Below are positions 54,083 through 58,929 of a stretch of 64,000 bases of DNA, piece by piece. Numbering within the stretch: the first letter of the stretch is position 1; each line of letters begins with the position of its first letter. The position numbers and the translations under genes were made by a program. This stretch comes from Aplectana chamaeleonis (lineage: Eukaryota > Nematoda > Chromadorea > Rhabditida > Cosmocercidae): positions 434,001 to 498,000 of the forward strand of contig JAPDOI010000210.1 of the NCBI GenBank assembly GCA_029168955.1, in the 5' to 3' direction. The notes below the pieces were generated by a model that saw only the letters and a program-made list of their open reading frames with translations, did no database searches and was not told where the DNA came from.

Positions 54083-56935
54083 ATGTGACATTTCGGCTGA
54101 ATACGTCAACATTGGATTTCTAAGCAGTAAAGTGCTTGAAATTTTGAGAACGCTCAGAAAGTCTCCTTAACCTTTTGTAGCAGATTAACCTTGACCCCCA
54201 ACAACAGAAGGTGAACAGAAATTTCCAAAGAAAAACTCAAAATTAAAAATCAGGAAATATGTGAATCCAATCATTAAAACTCGGTAGCACTGTTTCGCGC
54301 ATAAATCTCAAAAATTTTGTCAGAAAGATTGTCCCTAGGAAGTAGAAGAATAAATTATACGCCTTGCAAGTATGTAATAGACTGCCGGATAATTTAGTTA
54401 ATAAAATAAAATAAAAAATAAGGTGATATTTGAGAGTTCTATCCTTTTCACTTATAAATCGCGAAAACGTTGTTTCAATTTCAAACACTTGGTCTTCGAA
54501 AGCTTCTTGAATTATAACTGTGTCTAATTGTATTTTTGCTGCTCAAACATCAATGAAAAATTCTAATGTAATAAATAAATGGTCGCTTTCTGAACTAATT
54601 TTTTTTTCTAGCACGGCTGAGCATTTACGGCAAAAAGTAATATAAAGGCTGTCCGAAAGAGACTGTCCGCTCACGCGGCCGACGTGTGTGTCCAGCAACC
54701 GCCGCAGAGGCATTTTTTCGAACGACCCCTTCCACGGATGGAGACAGCTGATTGAGACATCATTCAGTACTCATTAAATGGTCGTGTAAAAACAATTCAA
54801 AAATGAAGACTAGTGAGAAAACTAGCAAAAATAACCCTATCTGGGTTTATTTCTTTTTTTCTTTTTTCTTTTTTCGGATATGTCGTAATTGCTCTTTTTA
54901 ACAGCCTTTGAACAAGTTACTTGTAGCCTGAACGCAAAAAAAAAACTCAGAGGTTTACACAACTTACACAGCGTCTATATTGCGATTACCTTGTTTTCTT
55001 CCTGTTTAATGTGACAATCAAATTTCGAAAGTGCACAAAATAGTGTAATAATGAATTAGTACCATATGCGCTTAGCGAGATGACCTAAGTAAGCTGCGTT
55101 TAGCTTGCAGGTAACTTGCTCGAAGGCATCCTAGCTCGACAACGAGACAAATTTTATGTACATAGCAGCGAAACTGCACAAGATTCGAATAAATGGGCTA
55201 AGTCAGGCAATGCTATATGCAGTTCCTAGAACATATTCATCAACGTAGAATATTGTAAGAGCTGACATACTATCGTCCTCCAAACCAAATTCCGGTTCGC
55301 AATTGCGGACTACGGCTGTTGCATCATGCTGACATTATATAAAACTGATGATCGTGCTGGGAGAAAGGTGAATCGTGCAGGAACCAAGTGGTCCCAGCTG
55401 GATTCTTACGTGTCGCTTTACGAAAAAAAAAACCGCAGTCCGCAAATGCAGACCGGAATTCGGCACAGAGAACGACAGTGTTAGGTGTGAATGTAACAAA
55501 ATTACGAGCATTTTGGGGGTCAAGGAGAAGTTTTTATTAAATAAAAGATATGAGTAATACGAATCTTCGTGCTGTTTGCACGTAGTATCTTACGAAAAAG
55601 AAAGCTGACATTATATAAAACAACGAGATCTATGCCCTCAGCAGCTTTAAAACAAAATAGTTGTAATGGAAGAGCAAGTTGTGCATGCCGGTAACTTGAA
55701 CAAATTTATTAAGGCTTCGTGCATTTTGGCAAGTTTGTATAGCAGGTAACTTGTTTTTCACATTCATTCATGTTCCTTGCAGATAAGATGAAACACTCGA
55801 TGAAACAAGTTATTTGCGAGATAAAAGCAGAGCCTGCGAGTAACTTGTATAAAAGTATCGAAGCCTAGGGATAAGAAAAATATTATTGAGAAAGTAGCAA
55901 AATTTTAAAAGATTTGATGAAATGGCAGCCAAGGGAATTTTCGTAATTTTCAGCACATATATCCTACCCTTGACCAAGAAAAAAGATAAACGAATCAAAA
56001 TGAAATGAAATTAATAATTAGACAAATAATTTACATCAACAAATGTGTTTCCCAATCTTTTCGCCGTGAGTGTAAATAAAAAAGAAGAAGAAAAAGGTAT
56101 AAAATCAGGCATCAAAACAAGCATGAAACATCAGAATGACAAATGTTTGTTAAAATGTGTCCATATCTCTAGGCTCGTTAGAGAATGTAGCTTAATCCTC
56201 AATTTTAGGTCTTTCGCTGAAAGATTTAAACCATAATTGAATCGAACTCGTCTCATTCAGAAAGGTACAGGATTTAGCAGACCTGAATCCTCATCAAAAT
56301 CTCGCTGTGATGAGCACTTAATTTTTTTCCAGAAGCATTTATTCTGTCTCGTGAGAATCGAAATCATCCGTAGTTGGCCCAATGTCAAATTTTCCTATTG
56401 TATAATGCTCCCAAAGAGCAGCAGCAACCGAATGTGGTTAATCCTTTCTGGCTTTGCTCAATAAGTGCACGTCTCTGCGGTTGAACGCTATTGGGAAAAG
56501 CAGAAGGAAAAAGAGAAAATGACGAGGAGAGCGAAATCAATCAAGATATTATTCACCTATAATGATTTTGCCGTCATCCTGAATGGAAATGGTTGGGCGT
56601 CGAAGGAAAATCTTTTGCTGTCGGCTAGCCCGACGTTGATCTGCCGTGGAGAACACAGATGAGACCGGTGAAGCACAGAGCTCCAGAAGATCTTGTGTGT
56701 GCAGATCATGTCGAATTGGAAGGGCTATATTGTGCTGCTCATCAATACGGAGTTCTTCAGGCAGATGTCTCAGCAGCTCTTGTGCTTCTAATGTGGCACG
56801 ACGAGAGAGAATCTCTGGAATCTGATAGGATAATCGTGTGTCCAGATGACCAATATCCAGACGAGCTGCATGACTGAGAGTTGGACGTCGTGCTGCACTT
56901 GCCAACGGTATAGCATTAGGCGAATAGAAGAACAT
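23231..56935 (-). CDS. Two-pore-domain potassium channel (TWK/K2P family), 13 exons
   Basis: This plasma-membrane potassium leak channel was rebuilt by hand as 13 exons with consistent phases (23231-23337, 23402-23510, 23678-23753, 26018-26108, 26175-26296, 26362-26428, 28079-28199, 29981-30150, 30561-30709, 38716-38846, 53138-53286, 53366-53470, 56557-56935). The protein is 591 residues. Residues 1-211 are a cytoplasmic tail. M1 is about 215-240 (ILVAVLIGYLCLGAWILM). The first pore loop holds the filter TTCGYG at 302-307. M2 is about 316-337 (VFAVVFALVGIPLMFI). M3 is about 401-420. The second filter is TVGLGD at 441-446. M4 is about 452-474. The C-terminal tail includes IHYFGRAKRFLGMSEEL and ends ALRPEQPAYL. 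Two pore loops in one chain mark the K2P family, and the tail is characteristic of nematode TWK proteins. I cannot name the C. elegans ortholog. The first two exons, and the acceptor of the second, are less certain than the rest. Confidence 0.9.
23402..23510 (-). CDS. K2P channel exon 12
   Basis: The acceptor is atctttag and the donor tcag before gtcagt. It encodes VTWNDVRDFLDNELRDRPFE and PHELLMKLRFIDETSS. Confidence 0.93.
23678..23753 (-). CDS. K2P channel exon 11
   Basis: The acceptor is attgacag and the donor aaag before gtacag, phase 0. It encodes FLGMSEELKEIVALLGAMRR and KKGGK, continuing the tail without a break in frame. Confidence 0.93.
24003..24065 (+). other. tRNA-like sequence in a channel intron
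   Basis: An A-box-like gagcagtggctagag and a B-box-like agttcaaccccc are spaced about as in a tRNA gene, but no matching acceptor stem is present. It is probably a tRNA-derived repeat. Confidence 0.35.
24893..24960 (-). other. tRNA-like sequence in a channel intron
   Basis: The minus strand reads tagcgcagtggctatag, then about 30 bases on gagtacaatcccc. This resembles the copy at 24.0 kb and suggests a dispersed tRNA-derived family. A half copy (ggattgtactcagaag) is near 52,233. Confidence 0.35.
25012..25408 (+). mobile_element. Family Q element, copy 2 (intron 10)
   Basis: The left end is aggaatcgtccgc and the right end gcgcgtacgatgcct, flanked by TTAA at 25008-25011 and 25409-25412. The interior with gcacgaactccacatgcag matches copy 1 at 13.3 kb in reverse orientation. 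Confidence 0.6.
25413..25900 (+). mobile_element. Family B MITE, copy 2 (intron 10)
   Basis: The ends aggcagtgtccacgataaaa and tatcgtgagcactgcct are flanked by TTAA on both sides (25409-25412 and 25901-25904). The interior matches copies 1, 3 and 4 (gagcgatggtttccgatcaa and following). Confidence 0.8.
26018..26108 (-). CDS. K2P channel exon 10 (end of M4 and cytoplasmic linker)
   Basis: The acceptor is tatattcag and the donor agag before gtataa. It encodes LSVVTMCVDLASTHLKAYF and TRIHYFGRAK, highly typical of nematode TWK channels. Confidence 0.94.
26175..26296 (-). CDS. K2P channel exon 9 (pore 2 and start of M4)
   Basis: The acceptor is aatttcag and the donor gttg before gtatgt. It encodes TWSFIHAFHFGFNLIVTVGL and GDIVVKDYIFLSLIVAFVIV, which holds the second filter TVGLGD and most of M4. 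Confidence 0.94.
26362..26428 (-). CDS. K2P channel exon 8 (M3)
   Basis: The acceptor is tctgtttag and the donor gaacg before gtgagc. It encodes AYVACICLYCSMGSAMFINW. A different frame stays open across the following 65-bp intron, which could mislead a single-exon prediction, but only the spliced frame gives M3 and agrees in phase on both sides. Confidence 0.88.
27050..27751. mobile_element. Family J long foldback (intron 7)
   Basis: The arms of about 150-170 bp mirror each other. The left begins atcctctgtttccgag and runs through ctccacacaaacgcgcgagg; the right ends aacagaggat. The centre (27.2-27.5 kb) is itself GC-rich and partly palindromic. Related half-units lie at 1.17-1.43 kb. Confidence 0.65.
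28079..28199 (-). CDS. K2P channel exon 7 (M2-M3 cytoplasmic loop)
   Basis: The acceptor is gactattcag and the donor attg before gtgagt. It encodes QWIYRSRHGRRKSMQSSNG and then DGTEEKLWFPIG. The ending EKLWFPIG corresponds to the start of M3 in nematode TWK channels. Confidence 0.88.
28265..28603. mobile_element. Family B element, short diverged copy (intron 6)
   Basis: The ends are aggcagtcttcaccattaaa and tatcgtgagcactgcc, close to the family B termini. At 339 bp it is shorter than the usual 490 and lacks the conserved interior, so it is a deletion derivative or a related subfamily. Confidence 0.55.
28815..29842. repeat. Family G repeat, copy 1 (intron 6)
   Basis: The outer parts mirror each other (ttagtatctctt and gcgcagtatcccg against actgcgcggtttcac and agagattctaac). 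The interior is a chain of diverged units of about 100-150 bp, each with a phrase like gctgaacacgaatctggagt, tccgtttgtc and an accgta run. The companion copy is at 57.53-58.87 kb. Confidence 0.6.
29981..30150 (-). CDS. K2P channel exon 6 (filter 1 and M2)
   Basis: It begins in the filter (GYGEVSVDTDVGK) and runs through M2 with ALVGIPLMFITAADIGKFLS to RMTRKIK, where the donor gttggt follows in phase 0. Confidence 0.93.
30272..30515. mobile_element. Family A foldback MITE, copy 2 (intron 5)
   Basis: The arms carry ggtccgcccacaaggccggc and its mirror. The centre reads aatatcccaatcagctgttt, as in copy 1. It fills most of the 410-bp intron within the first pore region of the channel. Confidence 0.7.
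30561..30709 (-). CDS. K2P channel exon 5 (extracellular cap and start of pore 1)
   Basis: The acceptor is ctttttag and the donor tgtg before gtatgt. It encodes EWMLSVSEVVDDRRPIRREL and NKWTFPTALLYVLTVLTTC; the glycine of the first filter is split by the following intron. The extracellular stretch before the pore is the cap region of K2P channels. Confidence 0.93.
31107..31712. mobile_element. Family E MITE, copy 2 (intron 4)
   Basis: The terminal repeat agcggcgttcagagtttt pairs with a diverged right end (tttgaacgccttc). TTA flanks it at 31104-31106 and 31713-31715. The interior shares gcgcctcttcactgtgaaca with copy 1 at 10.1 kb and is interrupted by a smaller element. Confidence 0.7.
31538..31661. 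mobile_element. 124-bp MITE (N) nested in family E copy 2
   Basis: The inverted ends ggcctagcgcatacttc and gaagtatgcactaggcc are flanked by TAA at 31535-31537 and 31662-31664. Family E copy 1 lacks it at the matching site (cgatacgtagactaatcat), which gives the empty site. Confidence 0.7.
32440..32665. repeat. Possible foldback with gggcgattag ends
   Basis: The word gggcgattag (about 32,457) recurs as ctaatcgcccc (about 32,630), with weaker mirroring of the flanks (atgggtatcgg against ataatatccat). The interior stays open on the minus strand in two frames, but I recognise no protein family. Confidence 0.35.
33195..33417. mobile_element. Family F MITE, copy 2 (intron 4)
   Basis: The ends actatcctaacggggg and ccccccgtttaagatagt enclose an interior nearly identical to copy 1 (ctgataaaagatgcttgatg, then atagaaatacttcgattgat). 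Confidence 0.7.
33557..34066. other. GC-richer patch with long antiparallel open frames (intron 4)
   Basis: Open frames of 144 codons (minus) and 129 codons (plus) overlap here. Neither shows a known domain, neither has convincing splice borders, and the two flanking channel exons already join in phase, so I do not assign a gene. Confidence 0.35.
34686..35125. mobile_element. Family B element, diverged copy (intron 4)
   Basis: The left end aggcagtgttcacgatga follows TTAA. The right end is decayed to tatcgtgaacacttcaaa. The interior (agatccgcccctcgaaagg) resembles other copies only loosely. Confidence 0.5.
35130..35600. repeat. AT-rich region of reiterated gaatattc words (intron 4)
   Basis: The composition and words (aatattcaaatt, cgaatgaggc, attcaaaat) resemble the tract at 17.6-18.2 kb. 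No gene. Confidence 0.4.
36560..36660. repeat. Single arm of family L (intron 4)
   Basis: The stretch ccatgtttttctgatcggct followed by acatcccgggtagtgacaaa matches one arm of the foldback at 12.24-12.65 kb. The second arm is missing. Confidence 0.5.
36690..37020. repeat. Family G-like repeat fragment (intron 4)
   Basis: Phrases such as aacggacctcaggttagtgt, gggaaaaagtttgag and ggggcgctgaacatcaatat follow the family G pattern. The ends are not defined. Confidence 0.4.
37144..37590. mobile_element. Family C foldback, copy 2, with flanking block R (intron 4)
   Basis: 37144-37426 is the foldback (tactgtgcttatctggg to gccagacaagcccagta-type end). The adjacent 37427-37590 matches 51726-51880 in reverse complement, so both copies share an extra block of about 155 bp on the same side. 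The parent element is therefore about 440 bp. Confidence 0.65.
37674..37800. repeat. Family M end fragment (intron 4)
   Basis: The stretch ttaggcctctttcagaattc followed by gatcgccgcgcgacgcgac matches the left end of the 962-bp element at 43.95 kb. No right end was found. Confidence 0.5.
38716..38846 (-). CDS. K2P channel exon 4 (M1)
   Basis: The acceptor is taattttag and the donor cg before gtgaga. It encodes YIKILTPHVILVAVLIGYLC and LGAWILMLLETRTELLARSR, the first membrane helix and the conserved LETRTELLARSRKLV stretch after it. Confidence 0.92.
39119..39603. mobile_element. Family B element, diverged copy (intron 3)
   Basis: The left end agacagtgttcacgataat follows TTAA (39115-39118). 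The right end is catcgtgaacactgcct, then TCAA. The interior keeps ccggacaactagtccatg. The mariner begins 20 bp further right. Confidence 0.6.
39624..40850 (-). mobile_element. Mariner element with 30-bp inverted repeats (intron 3)
   Basis: The ends ttagggtgagtcataagttc and its mirror gaacttatgactcaccctaa are perfect over the parts compared, and TA flanks both sides (39622-39623 and 40851-40852). The 1,227-bp length is normal for a full mariner. It lies in the same orientation as the channel gene, inside its largest intron. Confidence 0.92.
39800..40735 (-). pseudogene. Mariner transposase, frameshifted
   Basis: A cut-and-paste transposase moving DNA at TA sites. The N-terminal part reads LSKLSEKEHARVLILHYFER. 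After a frame change near 40,600 it reads VYNWYRKFRSGSCSLKDKPR and CGRPRNHD. Then PHTLSDTDRNRRMAICQELL and ITCDEKWCYYNNPD follow, the latter with the first catalytic Asp. Further frame changes near 40.13 and 39.99 kb precede LLFWDNCRPHIAKKTQ and YSSDIAPSDYHLFRSLEHWL. The second and third Asp are 34 residues apart, the mariner D34D signature. Several frame breaks make it inactive, yet the protein is almost complete, so loss was fairly recent. Confidence 0.88.
41095..41374. mobile_element. Family I foldback, copy 2, with 70-bp arms (intron 3)
   Basis: The arms 41095-41164 and 41305-41374 match at 68 of 70 bases. They start ggggcggcatgcacgtac and contain gggttaggttggggttaggc, words close to the nematode telomere repeat TTAGGC. 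The outer word links it to the foldback at 21.2 kb. Confidence 0.75.
41391..42067. mobile_element. Element with cagtggggcggactta ends and internal reiterations (intron 3)
   Basis: The inverted ends cagtggggcggacttatcg and cgataagtccgccccattg enclose many degenerate copies of a gcgcgataagtccgc or gcgatcagt word, spaced irregularly and in both orientations. It follows the previous foldback by 16 bp. Confidence 0.6.
42254..42800 (-). other. Coding-like but broken sequence, unidentified (intron 3)
   Basis: The minus strand has overlapping open stretches: one reading AFANVQEYVLGKTLKHAKSL and LNEAIRRSIQYTLKQ near 42.68-42.79 kb, then stops, then a 93-116 codon frame below 42.6 kb. The codon composition looks protein-like, but I recognise no family and the frames are interrupted. 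It could be an old retroposed gene or transposon piece. Confidence 0.3.
42937..43355. repeat. Large imperfect inverted repeat (intron 3)
   Basis: Arms of about 190 bp face each other around 43.13-43.18 kb. Left phrases are ttgatatcttagactatacc and ggtatgtt; the right arm mirrors them (aacatacctgtaattaaggt, atagtttaagacatcagtga). Identity is moderate, so it is old. No coding. Confidence 0.6.
43946..44907. mobile_element. Family M element with TTA target duplication (intron 3)
   Basis: The ends ggcctctttcagagttcgat and the mirror atcgagctctgaaagaggcc are flanked by TTA (43943-43945 and 44908-44910). Subterminal regions are rich in gcgacgcgac, like family E. The 962-bp interior has no transposase. 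Harbinger-like origin is inference from the 3-bp duplication. Confidence 0.75.
44933..45205. repeat. Family K repeat, two tandem copies (intron 3)
   Basis: The phrase ggcggg(a)aa, then aacgaaggga, ggtggctattgatcgaat and gcccgatagttgagcgc occurs at about 44,937 and again, diverged, at about 45,125. Other pieces are at 20.53, 43.63 and 49.09 kb. Confidence 0.5.
45215..45700 (+). mobile_element. Family B MITE, copy 3 (intron 3)
   Basis: The ends aggcagtgttcccgatgaaa and tgtcgtggacactgcct are flanked by TTAA on the left and TTGA on the right. The full conserved interior is present (acaagcctaggacaactcgt, ataactccgttcccagaagg). Confidence 0.78.
46190..46990. repeat. Family G repeat, partial copy (intron 3)
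   Basis: A run of diverged units with phrases acggaccttacaatcgtgtt, aggcaaagtttgggtgaaag, gggtgctcatcacgaatttg and agattacggtgggtatacgg. The plus strand stays open for 88 codons through it, which follows from the repeat unit and is not taken as a gene. Confidence 0.5.
47037..47499 (+). mobile_element. Family B MITE, copy 4 (intron 3)
   Basis: The ends aggcagtgttcacgaagaaa and tatcgtgaacactgcct carry perfect TTAA flanks (47033-47036 and 47500-47503). The interior has ttccgaccaaaagccccgtt and tacaagcctcggacaactcg. Confidence 0.8.
47504..49086. other. Unassigned part of intron 3
   Basis: Open frames on both strands between 47.54 and 48.01 kb lack recognisable domains. I see no further family copies. 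Confidence 0.3.
49087..49195. repeat. Family K repeat fragment (intron 3)
   Basis: It reads ggcaggaaaagtggcgggcg, then gatggctatcgattgaatga, as in the other family K pieces. Confidence 0.45.
49860..50157 (+). repeat. Family Q, partial copy (intron 3)
   Basis: It matches the interior of Q copies 1 and 2: gatcatctagcactt, acaaactccacatgcag, gcgcgaaattcaaatata and aaatgaaggcttttcagg. The ends are lost. Confidence 0.55.
50690..51005. repeat. Three diverged direct repeats with an atcaatattatcgat core (intron 3)
   Basis: A unit running from a tcaata(a)tat(t/c)gat core to ttgcacaaaatgc(c/g)g occurs near 50,695, 50,810 and 50,970. Between the last two, a 58-bp piece with gcaaga(t/a)caaatattaatga is itself duplicated. 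Confidence 0.5.
51178..51668. repeat. Near-perfect long palindrome (intron 3)
   Basis: The 199-bp arms 51178-51376 and 51470-51668 are reverse complements with only two mismatches that I can see, around a 93-bp spacer. They start agcttcctggcaaaagtaac and run to aacgaaatcaagc. Non-coding. Confidence 0.85.
51726..52162. mobile_element. Family C foldback, copy 3, with flanking block R (intron 3)
   Basis: This is an inverted counterpart of 37144-37590. Block R is at 51726-51880, then the foldback 51880-52162 with ggtccgcaattgcgtctcga and its mirror attgcggaccggaatttggc. Confidence 0.7.
52640..53098. mobile_element. Foldback with SL1-leader-like core, copy 2 (intron 3)
   Basis: The ends are ctactctgacagtttt and aaactctcagagta. 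The core is on the minus strand, with gttacccaagttgga at about 52,905-52,920. The leader-like part matches SL1 at about 16 of 22 bases, less than copy 1. It ends 39 bp from the donor of channel exon 3. Confidence 0.65.
53138..53286 (-). CDS. K2P channel exon 3 (about residues 162-211)
   Basis: The acceptor ttttttccag and the donor aag before gtgagc are both strong. It reads HVTARWEGVPLNSQSALID, then GATVITDTIKDDAE, and ends PKSCPQQTVK. It ends in phase 0, matching the M1 exon 14.3 kb away. The intron at its 3' side starts 40 bp before an SL1-motif foldback. Confidence 0.75.
53366..53470 (-). CDS. K2P channel exon 2 (about residues 127-161)
   Basis: The donor is aggag before gtgagt, phase 1 on both sides. 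It reads VSPCAGDQYLLQSKTSGVLS in the second half. Two acceptors fit the phase: taacag at 53471 (used here) and aaacag 26 codon-frame bases further in, so the first dozen residues are uncertain. Confidence 0.55.
53560..53940 (+). mobile_element. Possible 3' end of a non-LTR element with (AAAT)n tail
   Basis: About 380 bp of unique sequence ends in gccggcaacggcataaaaag and runs straight into an (AAAT)n tract. RTE-type elements often end this way. There is no reverse transcriptase sequence here, so the assignment is inference. Confidence 0.35.
53941..54084. repeat. (AAAT)n microsatellite (intron 1)
   Basis: About 35 copies of aaat with a few interruptions. It opens a spurious reading frame of repeated FIYL on the minus strand. 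Confidence 0.95.
54647..54770. repeat. Family A half copy (intron 1)
   Basis: It reads gactgtccgctcacgcggcc followed by gacgtgtgtgtccagcaacc, the left arm of family A, without the mirrored arm. Confidence 0.55.
54900..55870. repeat. Dispersed gtaacttg words (intron 1)
   Basis: The word aagttacttg/gtaacttg appears about eight times across this stretch, like the clusters at 9.2 kb and 59 kb. Between them, 55270-55475 is a decayed family C foldback (aattccggttcgcaattgcg to cagaccggaattcggcac). Confidence 0.45.
56557..56935 (-). CDS. K2P channel exon 1 (residues 1-126, N-terminal tail)
   Basis: The ATG follows directly on the acceptor-like cactcctacag. The exon reads MFFYSPNAIPL and later SYQIPEILSRRATLEAQELL and PTISIQDDGKIII, then ends ATAG before gtgaat (phase 1). 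A charged, helix-prone composition and an uninterrupted frame support coding. Because an acceptor precedes the ATG, this could be the trans-spliced first exon or an internal exon of a longer form. Confidence 0.65.
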
Positions 56936-56946
56936 CTGTAGGAGTG
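56936..56946 (-). promoter_or_regulatory. Splice or trans-splice acceptor before the channel ATG
   Basis: The minus strand reads cactcctacag immediately before ATG. No upstream donor of matching phase is obvious within the next 600 bases, so trans-splicing of a leader is plausible but unproven. Confidence 0.45.
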
Positions 56947-57530
56947 ATGAGCTCCACTATTGAGGTGTTAGGGTGCTTGAAGCAGTGCGAGTCTAGGCGA
57001 AGCGCAGTGCGTAGGGCCGAAAAGGGGCGGGCTTATCATATGTCGGAGAGGCCAGCTACCAGCATAATCAGCGACGTGAGTCACGTCAACGGAGGTCAAG
57101 TAAGGGAGGGGGGAGAACACGGACTGCCTCTGCCAGTCACCAAGAACAAACCCAATCCCACATCATCCTGGTCATTTGGTCTCGAACGAGGCGGTCCAGA
57201 CGTCGCCGCCTAGCCTACTTACTTTGCTGATATATACGCTGCCAGCCGCTCAATGCTTTTCGCTTTCCCCGTCATCGACCTAATCTACGGCTTAATATTC
57301 ACATAAAAATGCTGCGTGTACTTATTAGCCAGCGACCCCGTATTTGGCCGATAATGCTGCATGCAAAGGCGTAAAACTTGCTGGGGTTGTCATGAGGCGC
57401 TCGAAATCTTTAGCTAATTACAATACAAATCATGGGTCTTTAAACCTATCCTTAGAAAGTTTCAATGGGACTGATTTCTTAACTTGACGACGCTAACAGC
57501 AACAGCGAAGGAATGTAGTCAGAAGAGCTT
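56947..57530. other. Region upstream of the first called channel exon
   Basis: It is GC-richer than its surroundings, with open frames on both strands between 56.94 and 57.21 kb. A minus-strand stretch reading RSRPNDQDDVGLGLFL ahead of a gtgact donor could be a further 5' exon, but I cannot join it by phase. No promoter element is recognised. Confidence 0.3.
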
Positions 57531-58871
57531 ACAAGGGAAGTATACAAAGCGTATGTCGGACCTGCGAAAACGACTAGTATCGTTAGTATCTCTTGTGGCT
57601 CAATAGTAAAAATGCGCAGTATCCCGCCCCGAGCTGCAGGTTCGAACAAGTTATGAGCATTTTTCAAGCTTCGCGAAAATCCAAGGGTACCCATCAGGGA
57701 TGAGCGGGGTTCCGCGTTCCGAATTCCGAAAACCGCAGAAAACGCCGCGGAATGCGAAAATATCGGGTCATCTGGGACGTAAGAAAACACTAGATGGTTT
57801 CTGAATTTTCCCGCGTTTCGCGTTCCGAAAACCGCATTTCCGCGCATTTTCAGGCGTTTCGCGCCCGATTTCCGGAACCCGAGAAAATTTTTTTGTTCCG
57901 AAACCTGTAAACCGATTTCCGAGATTTCATATTTTTATTCCGCTCATCCCTGGTACCCATCAGGCATTTTTTTTTGGGAGTTTCAAAAAATTTTCTCGGA
58001 TTTTGCTGACAACTTGTATGTAGGGGTAACCTAGGGTGCTGAAAACGAATCTGGGGTCTGTTTGTCGAAATTCTGAGGTTTACTGTGGGTTACGGTAGAT
58101 AATATGTAGTTTAGGGGGTAAAACCTATATTAAATGTTCGAAATACGGCAAATGGACATCAAAGTCGTATTCTTCACCCCGAATAACCCCCGTATACAGA
58201 TTTTGAATAAAATCTGAGATTTTGACAAAACCACGTATACCCACCGTAATCTACTGTAATCTGTACAAAATCGATTAACGGACCCCACATTCGTGTTTAG
58301 CACTACAAATAACCCTCAGAGAATAATTTATAGACACATCTATCGTAGAAATCCGGAAATCTCAAGAGTGGCGTTTTTCCCTCGAAATTTTCCCCGGTTG
58401 GGAAGCTTTGAGCGAATTAGGCCGAAAACTTTGGAAAATCGACAAACAAACCTTAGATTCGTGATCAACGCCCCAACCCCCCCCCCAGAGAGAATTTCAA
58501 GTCAAATACGGAACATTTGTCTAAAGCGCTTTCACATCCCCTAATTTATATAAATAACCGCCCAACCGAAATTCCGTGCAAGTCCAAAACGATGTCAGAG
58601 TTTGGAAAATAGGCTTACCCCCTAACTTTGCTCAGGGGAGCAGTTTTGGGCGCTGAACACAATTATGATATCTGCTTGCGGATTTTATGAAGACTAATGC
58701 GCGTTTTGAAAGGTACAAAAATCGCGAAAATCGACCGTTTCGGGCTTATAACTTCTATGAACCTGCGGCTCGGGAAGGGGTATTGCACAGTTTAACTATA
58801 TATGCCCGAGAGATACTAACAATACTATTCGTTTCCGCAGATACGACATACGCTTCGCATACTTCCCTTGT
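57531..58871. repeat. Family G repeat, copy 2, with mirrored outer arms
   Basis: The outer 60-90 bp mirror each other (acaagggaagtatacaaagc against cgcttcgcatacttcccttg). The interior again chains units with gctgaaaacgaatctggggt, gtttgtcg and accgtaatctactg. It is interrupted by family P at 57.70-57.95 kb. Confidence 0.65.
57696..57951. mobile_element. Family P element nested in family G
   Basis: The inverted ends agggatgagcgg and ccgctcatccct (12 bp) are flanked by a 10- or 11-bp duplication, ggtacccatc(a), at 57686 and 57952. The interior is ttccg/cggaa-rich. Family G copy 1 lacks the insertion. Confidence 0.75.
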
Positions 58872-58929
58872 TAGAGAAGCAATGAATGTAGTACAAAAAA
58901 CCGGAAACAACATACTAACAATATATCTC

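Noticed and set aside
53941..54084. CRISPR-like array
   Set aside because: A simple tetranucleotide repeat without spacers, in a eukaryotic genome.
53906..54112. Open frame of repeated FIYL on the minus strand
   Set aside because: It is the translation of the (AAAT)n microsatellite, as is the similar frame at 60,085-60,279.
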